From NCBI RefSeq assembly GCF_021300775.1, contig NZ_JAJTJP010000001.1, positions 310,001 through 374,000 on the forward strand: a stretch of DNA of 64,000 nt, read 5' to 3'. The position numbers were made by a program, and so were the translations under genes. The stretch comes from Parvimonas micra. GTDB lineage: Bacteria > Bacillota > Clostridia > Tissierellales > Peptoniphilaceae. Below, piece after piece: positions 44,627-53,966 of the stretch; positions within the stretch are counted from its first letter, which is position 1; each line of letters starts with the position of its first letter. The notes under the pieces were generated by a model, which worked only from the letters and a program-made list of their open reading frames with translations, was not told the origin of the DNA and did no database searches.

Positions 44627-44959
44627 ATGAATAGAGAGGAAATACTTGAAAAAAATAAAAAGGATAATTGTATATTTGATGAGATGAATGTATATAATAC
44701 TCGCGTTGAAAATGAAAATGCATATTTATGTTTAAAAATAATATTAATTATTTTATATATTACTTTTTCAGTACTAGAAAAGTTTTATACTTATTTAAAT
44801 CCAACTAAATATTTATTTTCATTCCTTCTATTTTCTGGCTTAACTGTCGAAATGCTTACTAGATATAAATTTAATAAAAAAATATTAAATCTTATAATTA
44901 GTATATTTTTTATTATAATTATAGTTATATCTGTATGGAGATATTTTATAGAAATATGA
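44627..44959 (+). CDS. Small membrane protein, DUF6442-like
   Basis: A 110-residue protein with three predicted helices after a hydrophilic N-terminus MNREEILEKNKKDN, which resembles the DUF6442 family opening (MNREEILEKSRKEN...). Such proteins are typically paired with a small Xre regulator, as here: the regulator begins eight bases downstream. Function unknown. Ribosome site AAGGAG. Confidence 0.65.
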   Translation: MNREEILEKNKKDNCIFDEMNVYNTRVENENAYLCLKIILIILYITFSVLEKFYTYLNPTKYLFSFLLFSGLTVEMLTRYKFNKKILNLIISIFFIIIIVISVWRYFIEI

Positions 44960-44966
44960 GGTTTTT

Positions 44967-45173
44967 ATGAATGAAGAGTTGATTTTAAAAAATAATTTAA
45001 AAATAGTTAGAATTGAAAAGGGATTTTCTCAGCAAAAATTAGCTGATTTAGTTGGAGTGTCTAGAAATACAATTAGTTCTATTGAAACTGGACAATTTAA
45101 TCCAACTGCAAAATTAGCCCTTGTATTATGCATTGCATTGGAGAAAAATTTTGAAGATTTATTTTATTTTTAA
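44967..45173 (+). CDS. Small Xre/Cro-type regulator (second), partner of the membrane protein
   Basis: A 68-residue Xre protein: NNLKIVRIEKGFSQQKLADL, VGVSRNTISSIETGQFNPT, resembling YozG/YgzD-type regulators. GAGG lies directly upstream, overlapping the end of the membrane gene. It probably represses its own operon at the palindrome at 44562. Terminated at 45173-45204. Confidence 0.88.
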   Translation: MNEELILKNNLKIVRIEKGFSQQKLADLVGVSRNTISSIETGQFNPTAKLALVLCIALEKNFEDLFYF

Positions 45174-45204
45174 AAGATATGTAAAGATTACATATCTTTT
45201 TTTA
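45173..45204 (+). terminator. Terminator of the Xre/membrane-protein operon
   Basis: AAAGATATGTAA (45173-45184), loop AGA, TTACATATCTTT (45188-45199), then more T. It begins within the stop codon. Confidence 0.85.
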
Positions 45205-45205
45205 T

Positions 45206-45235
45206 TTGTTTTTATACCTAGTTTTATGATACAAT
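45206..45235 (+). promoter_or_regulatory. Promoter of hflX
   Basis: TTGTTT (45206-45211), 18-base spacer containing TGA, TACAAT (45230-45235). Confidence 0.5.
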
Positions 45236-45262
45236 TAAAACAATATAGTTTAAGGAGATTTT

Positions 45263-46537
45263 ATGAATCAAAAAGTTGTTACGGTTACTGTAAATATAGA
45301 TATGGATGAAAAAACTTTAGATGATAAAGTTTATGAGCTTGAAAAATTAGTAGAAGCTCTAGATGGTGAAGTAGTTTTAAATTTAACTCAAAATAAATCT
45401 TATATAGATAAAGCTTATTATGTTGGAAGAGGAAAAGTTGATGAAATAAAAGAATATTGTGAAAAGCTAGAGGCAGAAATTGTTGTATTTAATAATGAAC
45501 TAACAGGATCACAGGTAAAAAATCTCGAAGAGATTATTGGAGTTAGAGTTATTGATAGAACTAATTTAATATTAGATATATTCAGTGAAAGAGCAAGAAC
45601 AAAAGAAGCTAAACTTCAAGTAAAACTTGCTAAACTAAAATATACTTTACCTAGATTATCTGCACTTAGAAGTGGATTTTCAAGACAACAAGGTGGAATT
45701 GGTGGTAAAGGTATTGGAGAACAACAAATAGAATTAGATAGAAGAACTATTAATAGAGAAATAGCTAATATAACATTACAACTTAAAGAAATTGAAAAAA
45801 ATAGAAATGAGATTAGAAAAAAAAGAATTAATTCTAAAGATCCAATTATATCATTAGTTGGATATACAAATGCTGGAAAATCAACATTAATAAATAAATT
45901 AATATCATTTGGAAAAGATGAAAGTTCAGAAATAAAAGAGGTTTTTGTTAAAGATATGCTATTTGCAACATTGGATACATATGTAAGGGAAGGCAATTTA
46001 ATTAACGGGTCAAAAGTTATGTATGTTGATACTGTAGGATTTGTATCGGATATACCTCATAATTTGGTAGAAAGTTTTAAAGGAACGTTAGAAGAAATTA
46101 AATACTCGGATTTAATTTTACATGTAATAGATATTTCAAATATTAATGTTGATGATCAAATTAGTATAACTAATGACATGATAAAAAAGCTTAATTGTGA
46201 AGATAAAAATATTATTTATGTTTTTAATAAAGTTGATAAATTACTTAATGAAGATATTAAACTGCATTATTCAAATATTGAAAATAAAATATTTATAAGT
46301 GCTAAAAATGACTTTGATATAAGTTTACTTTTAAAAGAAGTTGAAAAAAATTTATTTTCTTCTTTAATTCAAACAAAACTTTTAATACCATATGATAAGC
46401 AAAGTATAATAAGTACCATAATGAATGATTATATTCCTGAATTTGTTGAATATAAAGAAAATGGTACTTTGTTAAAAATATTATTAAAGTCTGATGATTA
46501 TAATAAGTATAAAGGATATGAAATAAATGAAGAGTAA
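45263..46537 (+). CDS. hflX: Ribosome-associated GTPase HflX
   Basis: A 424-residue HflX: N-terminal domain with AYYVGRGKVDEIK and VFNNELTGSQ, the Gly-rich linker RQQGGIGGKGIGEQQIE, then the G domain with G1 GYTNAGKST, G3 DTVGFVSDIP and G4 NKVD. HflX splits stalled or hibernating ribosomes. Start ATG with AAGGAG. It overlaps the next gene by 11 bases. Confidence 0.96.
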   Translation: MNQKVVTVTVNIDMDEKTLDDKVYELEKLVEALDGEVVLNLTQNKSYIDKAYYVGRGKVDEIKEYCEKLEAEIVVFNNELTGSQVKNLEEIIGVRVIDRTNLILDIFSERARTKEAKLQVKLAKLKYTLPRLSALRSGFSRQQGGIGGKGIGEQQIELDRRTINREIANITLQLKEIEKNRNEIRKKRINSKDPIISLVGYTNAGKSTLINKLISFGKDESSEIKEVFVKDMLFATLDTYVREGNLINGSKVMYVDTVGFVSDIPHNLVESFKGTLEEIKYSDLILHVIDISNINVDDQISITNDMIKKLNCEDKNIIYVFNKVDKLLNEDIKLHYSNIENKIFISAKNDFDISLLLKEVEKNLFSSLIQTKLLIPYDKQSIISTIMNDYIPEFVEYKENGTLLKILLKSDDYNKYKGYEINEE

Positions 46538-47168
46538 TGAAAGTTTCTTAAGTATTCACTGTAATAGTTCGTATAGTTTTGTTATTAATAAATCTGAATT
46601 TATCGGACATGCTTTTTATGTTGAAACTGTTGATGAAGCAGAAAAGCATATTTTAGAAATTAGAGAAAAATATCATGATGCAACACATAATTGTTTTGCC
46701 TATATCATTGGAGAGGATAAATTAATACAAAAATATTCAGATGATGGTGAACCATCTGGAACTGCTGGAATTCCAATGTTAGAAGTTTTAAGAAAAAAAG
46801 ATTTGACTAATTGTTTAGTAATATCCACAAGATATTTCGGAGGAATCTTACTAGGAGCTGGAGGATTGGTAAGAGCTTATACAAAATCTGTAGTAGGTGC
46901 TTTAGAAGAAGCAAAAATTGTTAAAAAAGAAGTATTTTATGATATTAATATAGTTATAGATTATATTTATTGGGGAAAAATAGAAAATTTTTTAAAAAAA
47001 TTTGATTTGGAAATTTTAAATATTGAGTATTTAGATAAGGTAATTATCAATCTATCAGTAAAAAAAGATAAATTTAAGACTTTAGAAAAGATTATAATTA
47101 ATGAAACTTCAGATAATTGTATTATTAATATAAATGGTTTTTGTAGAGGATCTGTATTTTTCGACTAA
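46527..47168 (+). CDS. YigZ/IMPACT-family protein
   Basis: A 213-residue member of the YigZ (UPF0029/IMPACT) family: NKSEFIGHAFYVETVDEA, DATHNCFAYIIG, the core YSDDGEPSGTAGIPMLEVL and STRYFGGILLGAGGLVRAY. Probably linked to translation control or ribosome biology, which fits its overlap with hflX; the exact activity is not known. Confidence 0.92.
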   Translation: MKSNESFLSIHCNSSYSFVINKSEFIGHAFYVETVDEAEKHILEIREKYHDATHNCFAYIIGEDKLIQKYSDDGEPSGTAGIPMLEVLRKKDLTNCLVISTRYFGGILLGAGGLVRAYTKSVVGALEEAKIVKKEVFYDINIVIDYIYWGKIENFLKKFDLEILNIEYLDKVIINLSVKKDKFKTLEKIIINETSDNCIININGFCRGSVFFD

Positions 47169-47178
47169 CAATTTAAAA

Positions 47179-47218
47179 ACAAGAATATAATTACTTATTA
47201 ATAGGTTATATTTCTTGT
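47179..47218 (+). terminator. Weak terminator-like hairpin after the YigZ gene
   Basis: ACAAGAATATAA (47179-47190) pairs with TTATATTTCTTGT (47206-47218) with one bulge. No T tract follows. Confidence 0.4.
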
Positions 47219-47243
47219 ATTAAAACTACTTTTATTGTATAAT
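47215..47243 (+). promoter_or_regulatory. Promoter of the nucleoside ABC transporter
   Basis: TTGTAT (47215-47220), 17-base spacer, TATAAT (47238-47243), about 48 bases before the TTG start codon. Confidence 0.6.
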
Positions 47244-47290
47244 ATTGAGTAATGAGAAAAAAATAAATTCTATTTTTAGGAGGGTTTGAC

Positions 47291-48829
47291 TTGTCTGATA
47301 ACAAAACAAATAACAGTATTGTAGTTATGAAAGGCATTACTAAAATTTTTGGAAAAAATAAAGTTTTAGATGAAGTGAATTTCGAATTAAAAAAAGGAGA
47401 AATTCACGCTCTATTAGGAGAAAATGGTGCTGGTAAAACTACTCTAATGAATATTCTTTATGGTTTGTATTCACCAAATTCAGGAGAAATATATATTAAT
47501 TCTAATAAATATACACACATGACGCCAAAAATAGCGGTAGAAAGTGGAATAGGAATGGTTCATCAACATTTTATGCTTATAGAACCATTTAGTGTTATTC
47601 AAAATATAGTTTTGGGAACTGAAGATACTAAGGGACTATTTATTGATCTTGAAAAATCTAGAAAGAAAGTTCTTTCAATTATTGAAAAATATGGTTTTAG
47701 TATTGATTTAGATTCTAAAATACAAGATATAACTGTAGGTTCCCAACAAAAAGTTGAGATTTTAAAAGCTTTGTATAAAGGAGCTGAAATTATAATATTT
47801 GATGAACCAACAGCTGTTCTTACTCCTCAAGAAATTGATGAATTTATTAATATATGTAATAATTTAAAAAATGAAGGCAAATCTATAATAATTATTACAC
47901 ACAAACTTGATGAAATTAAAAAAATGGCAGACTATTGTACAATTATTCGTCGCGGTAAGTTTATTGATAAAGTAACAGTTGCAGAGTCATCTCAAAAAGA
48001 GCTTGCTGAAAAAATGGTAGGTAGAGAAGTAAACTTTAGTGTTAATAAAAAAGAAAATGAAGTAGGAGAAGTAGTTCTAGACGTTAAAGATATTAACGTT
48101 CTTAATAATAGAGATTTACCAGTATTGAATGGATTAAGTATTAATGTTAGAAAAGGTGAAATATTAGGTATCGCTGGGGTCGATGGTAACGGACAATCAG
48201 AATTGATAGAAGCTATTACAGGTCTAAGAAAAGTAGAATCTGGAAGTATTTCTATTTTAGGTAAAGATATTACAAATAAATCAGTTTATGAAATTATTGA
48301 AAGTGGTATAAGCACAATTCCTGAAGATAGACATAAGCATGGTTTAGTTTTAGATTTTTCAGTTTCAGAAAATATGATATTAGAAAAAAGAGGTAAGGCT
48401 CCTTTTTCAAAAAAAGGAATTTTAAATTTTAAAGAAATAGAGTCATATACTCAAAAAATGATTGATAAATTTGACATAAGACCAAATGATGTACATGCAA
48501 CTGCTAGAGGACTATCCGGTGGTAATCAACAAAAAGTTATTTTAGCTAGAGAAATAGATAACAACCCAGATTTACTAATAGCTGCACAACCAACAAGAGG
48601 ACTTGATGTTGGAGCTATTGAGATTATTCACAAATATATAGTAGAACAAAGGGATAAAGGAAAAGCAGTATTATTGATTTCTTTTGAATTAGATGAAGTT
48701 ATGGACTTATCTGATAGAATAGCTGTAATTTATAAAGGAAAAATTGTTGGTGAAAAGGCATCAAAGGATGCAAATGATAAAGAATTAGGACTTATGATGG
48801 CAGGAGGTGTTATTAATAATGAAGAGTAG
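47291..48829 (+). CDS. Nucleoside/sugar ABC transporter ATP-binding protein (NupO/YufO type)
   Basis: A 512-residue double ATPase. First half: Walker A GENGAGKTT, Walker B IIFDEPTAVL; second half: GVDGNGQSE (degenerate Walker A), LSGGNQQK signature and ending EVMDLSDRIAVIYKGKI. This is the RbsA-like family paired with BmpA-type lipoproteins, used for purine nucleosides in Firmicutes. Start TTG 47291 after AGGAGGG. It is followed by two overlapping permeases but no bmpA. Confidence 0.9.
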   Translation: MSDNKTNNSIVVMKGITKIFGKNKVLDEVNFELKKGEIHALLGENGAGKTTLMNILYGLYSPNSGEIYINSNKYTHMTPKIAVESGIGMVHQHFMLIEPFSVIQNIVLGTEDTKGLFIDLEKSRKKVLSIIEKYGFSIDLDSKIQDITVGSQQKVEILKALYKGAEIIIFDEPTAVLTPQEIDEFINICNNLKNEGKSIIIITHKLDEIKKMADYCTIIRRGKFIDKVTVAESSQKELAEKMVGREVNFSVNKKENEVGEVVLDVKDINVLNNRDLPVLNGLSINVRKGEILGIAGVDGNGQSELIEAITGLRKVESGSISILGKDITNKSVYEIIESGISTIPEDRHKHGLVLDFSVSENMILEKRGKAPFSKKGILNFKEIESYTQKMIDKFDIRPNDVHATARGLSGGNQQKVILAREIDNNPDLLIAAQPTRGLDVGAIEIIHKYIVEQRDKGKAVLLISFELDEVMDLSDRIAVIYKGKIVGEKASKDANDKELGLMMAGGVINNEE

Positions 48830-49895
48830 AAAAAAGATATTAATGCTTTTACTTTCAGTATTAATAGGTTTTGTTGTAGGTTCTATAGTTATATCAATAG
48901 CGGGATTTAATCCTATTAATTATTATAAAATAATGATAGAGACTACTTTTTCTAGACCGAAATTTTTTGCTAGAACTCTAGTAGACGCAGTTCCATTAAT
49001 CATTGGTAGTATTGGTGTATCACTAGCATTTAAAACCGGTGCGTTTAATATAGGAGCAGAAGGGCAGTTTATTATTGGATCTTTAACTGCTGCGTTCTTC
49101 GGATACTTTTTAAAATTACCACCAATTATACATCCTATAGTTTGTATTATTTTAGCTGCACTAGCTGGTATGGCATGGGGTGGATTTGCAGGGTGGATTA
49201 AATCAAAATATGGTGTTCATGAAGTAATAACTACAATAATGTTGAACTGGATAGCATTATATTTTTCAAATTTAGTAGTTACTTTTGGAAAATTTTATAA
49301 TGAAACAGGTCAAACATCAAAAGATATACAATCAACTGCTAGTATTAAAATATTTCAAGGATTAAAAGAGTCTTCTATTCCTTTTGTAAAAGATTTCTTT
49401 TCTGCTGATATAAATTTTGGTATTATTTTAGCTATTATTTTAGCGTTTTTAGTTTATTATTTATTAAATAGGACTTCAAAAGGATATGAATTAAAAGCAG
49501 TTGGGTTAAATCCGAATGCTGCTGAATTTGGTGGAATTAATGTTGGAAGTAATTTAATATTATCAATGGGTCTTTCAGGAGCGTTGTGTTCTATTGCTGG
49601 TGCGGTTAAAGTTTTAGGATTTGCCGGAAATGTTGCAAGACTAACTGTAGCAGAAGGCAATGGGTTTGATGCAATGTCTGTGGCACTTTTAGCAAATAGC
49701 CATCCTATTGGTTCTATATTCTCCGGATTTTTCTTTAGTGTAATAAAAAGAGGTGGATTTAGAGTTCAACAATTATTAGGAGTTCCATATGAAATAGTTC
49801 AAATTATAATAGGTATTATTGTATTATTTATTTCAATGCCTTTAGTTATAAAAATTATTTCAAGTAAATTTAAAAGAGTTGGAGGTAAAAAATAA
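48819..49895 (+). CDS. Nucleoside-type ABC transporter permease (NupP/YufP type)
   Basis: A 358-residue permease with about nine or ten helices; FKTGAFNIGAEGQFIIGSL and the GLNPNAAEFGGINVG loop are signatures of the BPD_transp_2 family used by nucleoside and ribose systems. ATG 48819 follows GGAGGTG and overlaps the ATPase by 11 bases; an in-frame GTG at 48807 is part of that ribosome site. Forms a heterodimer with the next permease. Confidence 0.92.
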   Translation: MKSRKKILMLLLSVLIGFVVGSIVISIAGFNPINYYKIMIETTFSRPKFFARTLVDAVPLIIGSIGVSLAFKTGAFNIGAEGQFIIGSLTAAFFGYFLKLPPIIHPIVCIILAALAGMAWGGFAGWIKSKYGVHEVITTIMLNWIALYFSNLVVTFGKFYNETGQTSKDIQSTASIKIFQGLKESSIPFVKDFFSADINFGIILAIILAFLVYYLLNRTSKGYELKAVGLNPNAAEFGGINVGSNLILSMGLSGALCSIAGAVKVLGFAGNVARLTVAEGNGFDAMSVALLANSHPIGSIFSGFFFSVIKRGGFRVQQLLGVPYEIVQIIIGIIVLFISMPLVIKIISSKFKRVGGKK

Positions 49896-50830
49896 TGAAT
49901 TTTTCAACAATAGCTTTATTTATTTCTGATACATTATTATTTGCAACTCCGTTATTATTTACTGCTTTAGGTGGAATGTTTACTGAAAAAGCAGGTGTTA
50001 CAAATATTGGTTTGGAAGGAATGATGACAATAGGAGCATTTGCTGGAGCCACTGTAGGATATTTTACAAAGAGTGCTTTATTAGGCTTTATAGCAGGTGG
50101 TATTGCTGCTGCTTTAGTTGCACTTATTCATGCAATTGTATGTATTACTTTTGGTGCAGATCAAGTAGTTTCAGGAATCGCTATAAATTTTATTGGACCA
50201 GGGGTATCATTGTTTATTTGTTCACTTTTATTTGAAGGAGCTAAACAAACAATACCTGTTGCTGATGGTGAAGGTAAAATGATAAAAATATTTGATAACC
50301 TTACTGGTATACAATTTATAGACAAAATCTTAGGTCAATATATAACTACTTATATAGCACTAGGATTGGTTGTTTTAATTTCAATTTATTTATATAAAAC
50401 AAAATTTGGATTAAGATTAATAGCTGTAGGAGAACATCCAAAAGCAGCAGAAACATTAAATGTTAATGTTTATTTATACAGATATTTTGCTGTTGTAATT
50501 TCTGGGTTACTAGCTGGTTTTGGTGGTGCTACTATGAGTTTAGCAACTGTTTCTAACTTTTCACAATCCTTAATTTCAGGTCATGGGTTTATTGCATTAG
50601 TAGCGGTAATTTTTGGTAAATGGAAACCTTATGGTGTATTAGGAGCGTGCTTATTTTTTGGTGCAGCTCAAGAATTAGCAATTCTATTACCTGGATTAAA
50701 TATTAATATTCCTGAATCAATTTTACCAATGGTTCCATATATAAGTACGTTGTTAGTACTAATATTCTTTGTAGGAAAGTCTAAAGGACCATCTTCTGCA
50801 GGAGTACCATATATAAAATTGGAAGATTAA
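49895..50830 (+). CDS. Nucleoside-type ABC transporter permease (NupQ/YufQ type)
   Basis: A 311-residue permease with about eight helices: TALGGMFTEKAGVTNIGLEG, VGEHPKAAETLNVNV and GHGFIALVAVIFGKW mark the family. It overlaps the previous permease by one base (TAATG). A purine nucleoside substrate is likely from the family; the lipoprotein that selects it is not in the window. Confidence 0.92.
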   Translation: MNFSTIALFISDTLLFATPLLFTALGGMFTEKAGVTNIGLEGMMTIGAFAGATVGYFTKSALLGFIAGGIAAALVALIHAIVCITFGADQVVSGIAINFIGPGVSLFICSLLFEGAKQTIPVADGEGKMIKIFDNLTGIQFIDKILGQYITTYIALGLVVLISIYLYKTKFGLRLIAVGEHPKAAETLNVNVYLYRYFAVVISGLLAGFGGATMSLATVSNFSQSLISGHGFIALVAVIFGKWKPYGVLGACLFFGAAQELAILLPGLNINIPESILPMVPYISTLLVLIFFVGKSKGPSSAGVPYIKLED

Positions 50831-50835
50831 TATAT

Positions 50836-50863
50836 AAAGGCATACTTATTAGTATGTCTTTTT
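50836..50863 (+). terminator. Terminator of the ABC transporter operon
   Basis: AAGGCATACT (50837-50846), loop TATT, AGTATGTCTT (50851-50860), then TTT; one G-U pair. Confidence 0.8.
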
Positions 50864-50913
50864 GTTGTGAAAATTTTAAATGTATTTTTAAATATATAAA
50901 ATGGAGGATAATT

Positions 50914-51672
50914 ATGATTACAATAAAAAGCAAACAAGAGATTGAAGGGATGAAAAAATCTGGTGAAATTATTTCAAAAATCCATATTGGGCTAAGAGAT
51001 TTTATTAAACCAGGAATTACTACTTTAGATATTGATAAATTTTGTCATGATTTTATGCTTAAAAATGGAGCAAAACCAAAACAAATTGGTTATCATGGAT
51101 ATCCATATGCAACTTGTACTTCAGTTAATGATGTAATTTGTCATGGACTTCCAAGTAAGCAAATATTAAAATCTGGAGATTTAGTAACTGTTGATATGGT
51201 TGTAGATTTAAATGGATACTTATCTGATAGTGCATGGAGCTATGCAGTTGGAGAAGTATCTGACGAAGTAAAAAATCTTATGGATGTTACTAAGGAATCT
51301 ATGTATAAAGGAATAGAAGCTGCAGTTATTGGAAATAGAATAGTAGATATTGGAAAAGCTATACAAAGTTTTGTTGAACCAAAAGGTTATTCTATCGTTA
51401 GAGATTTTTGCGGACATGGTATAGGTGTAGAAATGCATGAAGATCCACAAGTTCCTCATTATATTACATCTACTAGAGGAGTTAGACTTGTAGAGGGTAT
51501 GGTAATAACAGTAGAACCAATGATTAATACTGGAGATTGGAGATGTACTATTGACGATGATGGTTGGACAGCTAGAACTATAGATGGTGGACTTTCTTGT
51601 CAATATGAGCATACATTTGTAATTACAAAAGATGGACCATTGATATTAACAGATCAATCACTTTATGAATAA
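50914..51672 (+). CDS. map: Methionine aminopeptidase, type I
   Basis: A 252-residue metallopeptidase that removes N-terminal methionine. Metal ligands: Asp in TVDMVVDLNG and SDSAWSY, His in GHGIGVEMHEDP, Glu in VEPMIN and the final Glu in YEHTFVIT. ATG 50914 follows TGGAGG; an open frame upstream is not preceded by a ribosome site. Monocistronic by position. Confidence 0.95.
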   Translation: MITIKSKQEIEGMKKSGEIISKIHIGLRDFIKPGITTLDIDKFCHDFMLKNGAKPKQIGYHGYPYATCTSVNDVICHGLPSKQILKSGDLVTVDMVVDLNGYLSDSAWSYAVGEVSDEVKNLMDVTKESMYKGIEAAVIGNRIVDIGKAIQSFVEPKGYSIVRDFCGHGIGVEMHEDPQVPHYITSTRGVRLVEGMVITVEPMINTGDWRCTIDDDGWTARTIDGGLSCQYEHTFVITKDGPLILTDQSLYE

Positions 51673-51690
51673 TTATTTGAATATTATTTA

Positions 51691-51719
51691 TTGATTTTTT
51701 TATAAAATAGGAGTATAAT
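51691..51719 (+). promoter_or_regulatory. Promoter of the cggR glycolytic operon
   Basis: TTGATT (51691-51696), 17-base spacer, TATAAT (51714-51719). It is 40 bases upstream of the candidate CggR operator. Confidence 0.65.
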
Positions 51720-51761
51720 TTAATCGTAGATATTGTAAAAATTAATAAAATATTTTAAGTA

Positions 51762-51785
51762 GGGACAAGATTGGTGTAATGGGAC
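51762..51785 (+). promoter_or_regulatory. Candidate CggR operator
   Basis: Two direct GGGAC elements at 51762 and 51781, 19 bases apart, with a TGT between them (51775-51777). The B. subtilis operator is two CGGGAC-N6-TGTC repeats with a 20-base period, between promoter and cggR start. The position here is the same, just upstream of the cggR ATG. The TGTC parts are imperfect. Confidence 0.55.
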
Positions 51786-51789
51786 AAAA

Positions 51790-52806
51790 ATGAACGAAAT
51801 TGAATATTTAAAAAAATTTGCTCCTGATTTGATTGAAAAATTACTATTTAGATTCAAAATTTTAGAATATATCTCTATAAATGCTCCAGTTGGTAGAAGA
51901 AATATTGCATCATATTTAGGAGTAGGGGAAAGAATAGTTAGAAATGAATTAGAATTTTTTATAGTTGAAAAATTTATTGAAGTTATAAAATCAGGAACTT
52001 TTATTACTGAACTTGGAGAATCTATGCTCAAAGAACTCAGAAGTTTAGTTAATTATTTAAATGAAAATAATATAATTGCTGAAGAATTACAAAATAAACT
52101 CAGAATAAAAAAAGTAATAGTGTGTGACTCGTATAAAGATGAGATTCTTGGTAAAGAACAACTTGCTAAGGTAGCTTCTGAATATTTTTTAAATAATATA
52201 TCTGAAAAAGATGTTATTGCTATTTCAGGAGGTACAACTGTTAAATCTTTTGTTGATACTATGAGTGTAAAGAAATATTTTAATGAAATATCAGTCATTC
52301 CAGCAAGAGGTAGTTTGGGAAATGGATTAGAGTGCCAATCAAATGTTGTTGCAAATAATTTATCGAAAAAATTAAAGGCAAAGTTTTTTGGAACTTTTTT
52401 ACCTGACTATTTAGATGAATTAACATATGACAGATTAAAGGATTTAGAAGAAGTAAAGATACTAATTGAATATTTAAAAAAGATAAATGTTTTAATTTTT
52501 GGTATTGGAAGAGCAGATGCAATGGCAAAAAGACGTTCTTTAAAATCAACTGAAATTAATTTACTTAATGAAAAGGCTGCTGTTAGTGAAGCATTTGGAA
52601 ACTATTTTGATATTAATGGAAATATTGTTTACAGTTCAAATACAATAGGGTTAGATATGGAACAATATTTAAGAATTAATGAGGTTATTGCAATAGCTGG
52701 ATACGGAGAAAAGTATAAGGCAATTATTTCTATCTGTAATATTAGAAAAGATATGACTCTTATAACAGATAAAGAAACAGCAAAACAAATTTTAGCTATA
52801 TTATAA
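51790..52806 (+). CDS. cggR: Central glycolytic genes regulator (SorC/DeoR family)
   Basis: A 338-residue repressor: an N-terminal winged helix (about 15-75; APVGRRNIASYLGVGERIVR), then a SorC sugar-binding domain (ISGGTTVKSF, ARGSLGNG, VLIFGIGRADAM). CggR represses gapA and the following triose-phosphate genes until fructose-1,6-bisphosphate rises. Its location directly upstream of gapA supports the name. The ribosome site overlaps the second GGGAC of the operator and is weak, so translation may also be low. Confidence 0.92.
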   Translation: MNEIEYLKKFAPDLIEKLLFRFKILEYISINAPVGRRNIASYLGVGERIVRNELEFFIVEKFIEVIKSGTFITELGESMLKELRSLVNYLNENNIIAEELQNKLRIKKVIVCDSYKDEILGKEQLAKVASEYFLNNISEKDVIAISGGTTVKSFVDTMSVKKYFNEISVIPARGSLGNGLECQSNVVANNLSKKLKAKFFGTFLPDYLDELTYDRLKDLEEVKILIEYLKKINVLIFGIGRADAMAKRRSLKSTEINLLNEKAAVSEAFGNYFDINGNIVYSSNTIGLDMEQYLRINEVIAIAGYGEKYKAIISICNIRKDMTLITDKETAKQILAIL

Positions 52807-52830
52807 GCGAAAGCTTTTATAAAATTATAA

Positions 52831-53844
<1,014 letters not shown>

Positions 53845-53918
53845 TTAATAGATAAGAATTTCAAAAAATAAATTATAAGTAATTTAAGATAAGTATTGAA
53901 ATCTTATTGTCATATAAT

Positions 53919-53948
53919 AATATGAGGTGAAGATTTTCACCTCATATT
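53919..53948 (+). repeat. Hairpin between gap and pgk
   Basis: AATATGAGGTGAA (53919-53931), loop GATT, TTCACCTCATATT (53936-53948): a perfect 13-bp stem with no T tract after it. Probably an mRNA stabilising or processing element, or a partial terminator, in the 122-base gap between gap and pgk. Confidence 0.6.
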
Positions 53949-53966
53949 GTATAGTAAGGAGAATTT

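Noticed and set aside
45121-45309. Small + strand frame between the Xre gene and hflX
   Set aside because: It overlaps the end of the Xre gene, spans a terminator and a promoter, and lacks a ribosome site.
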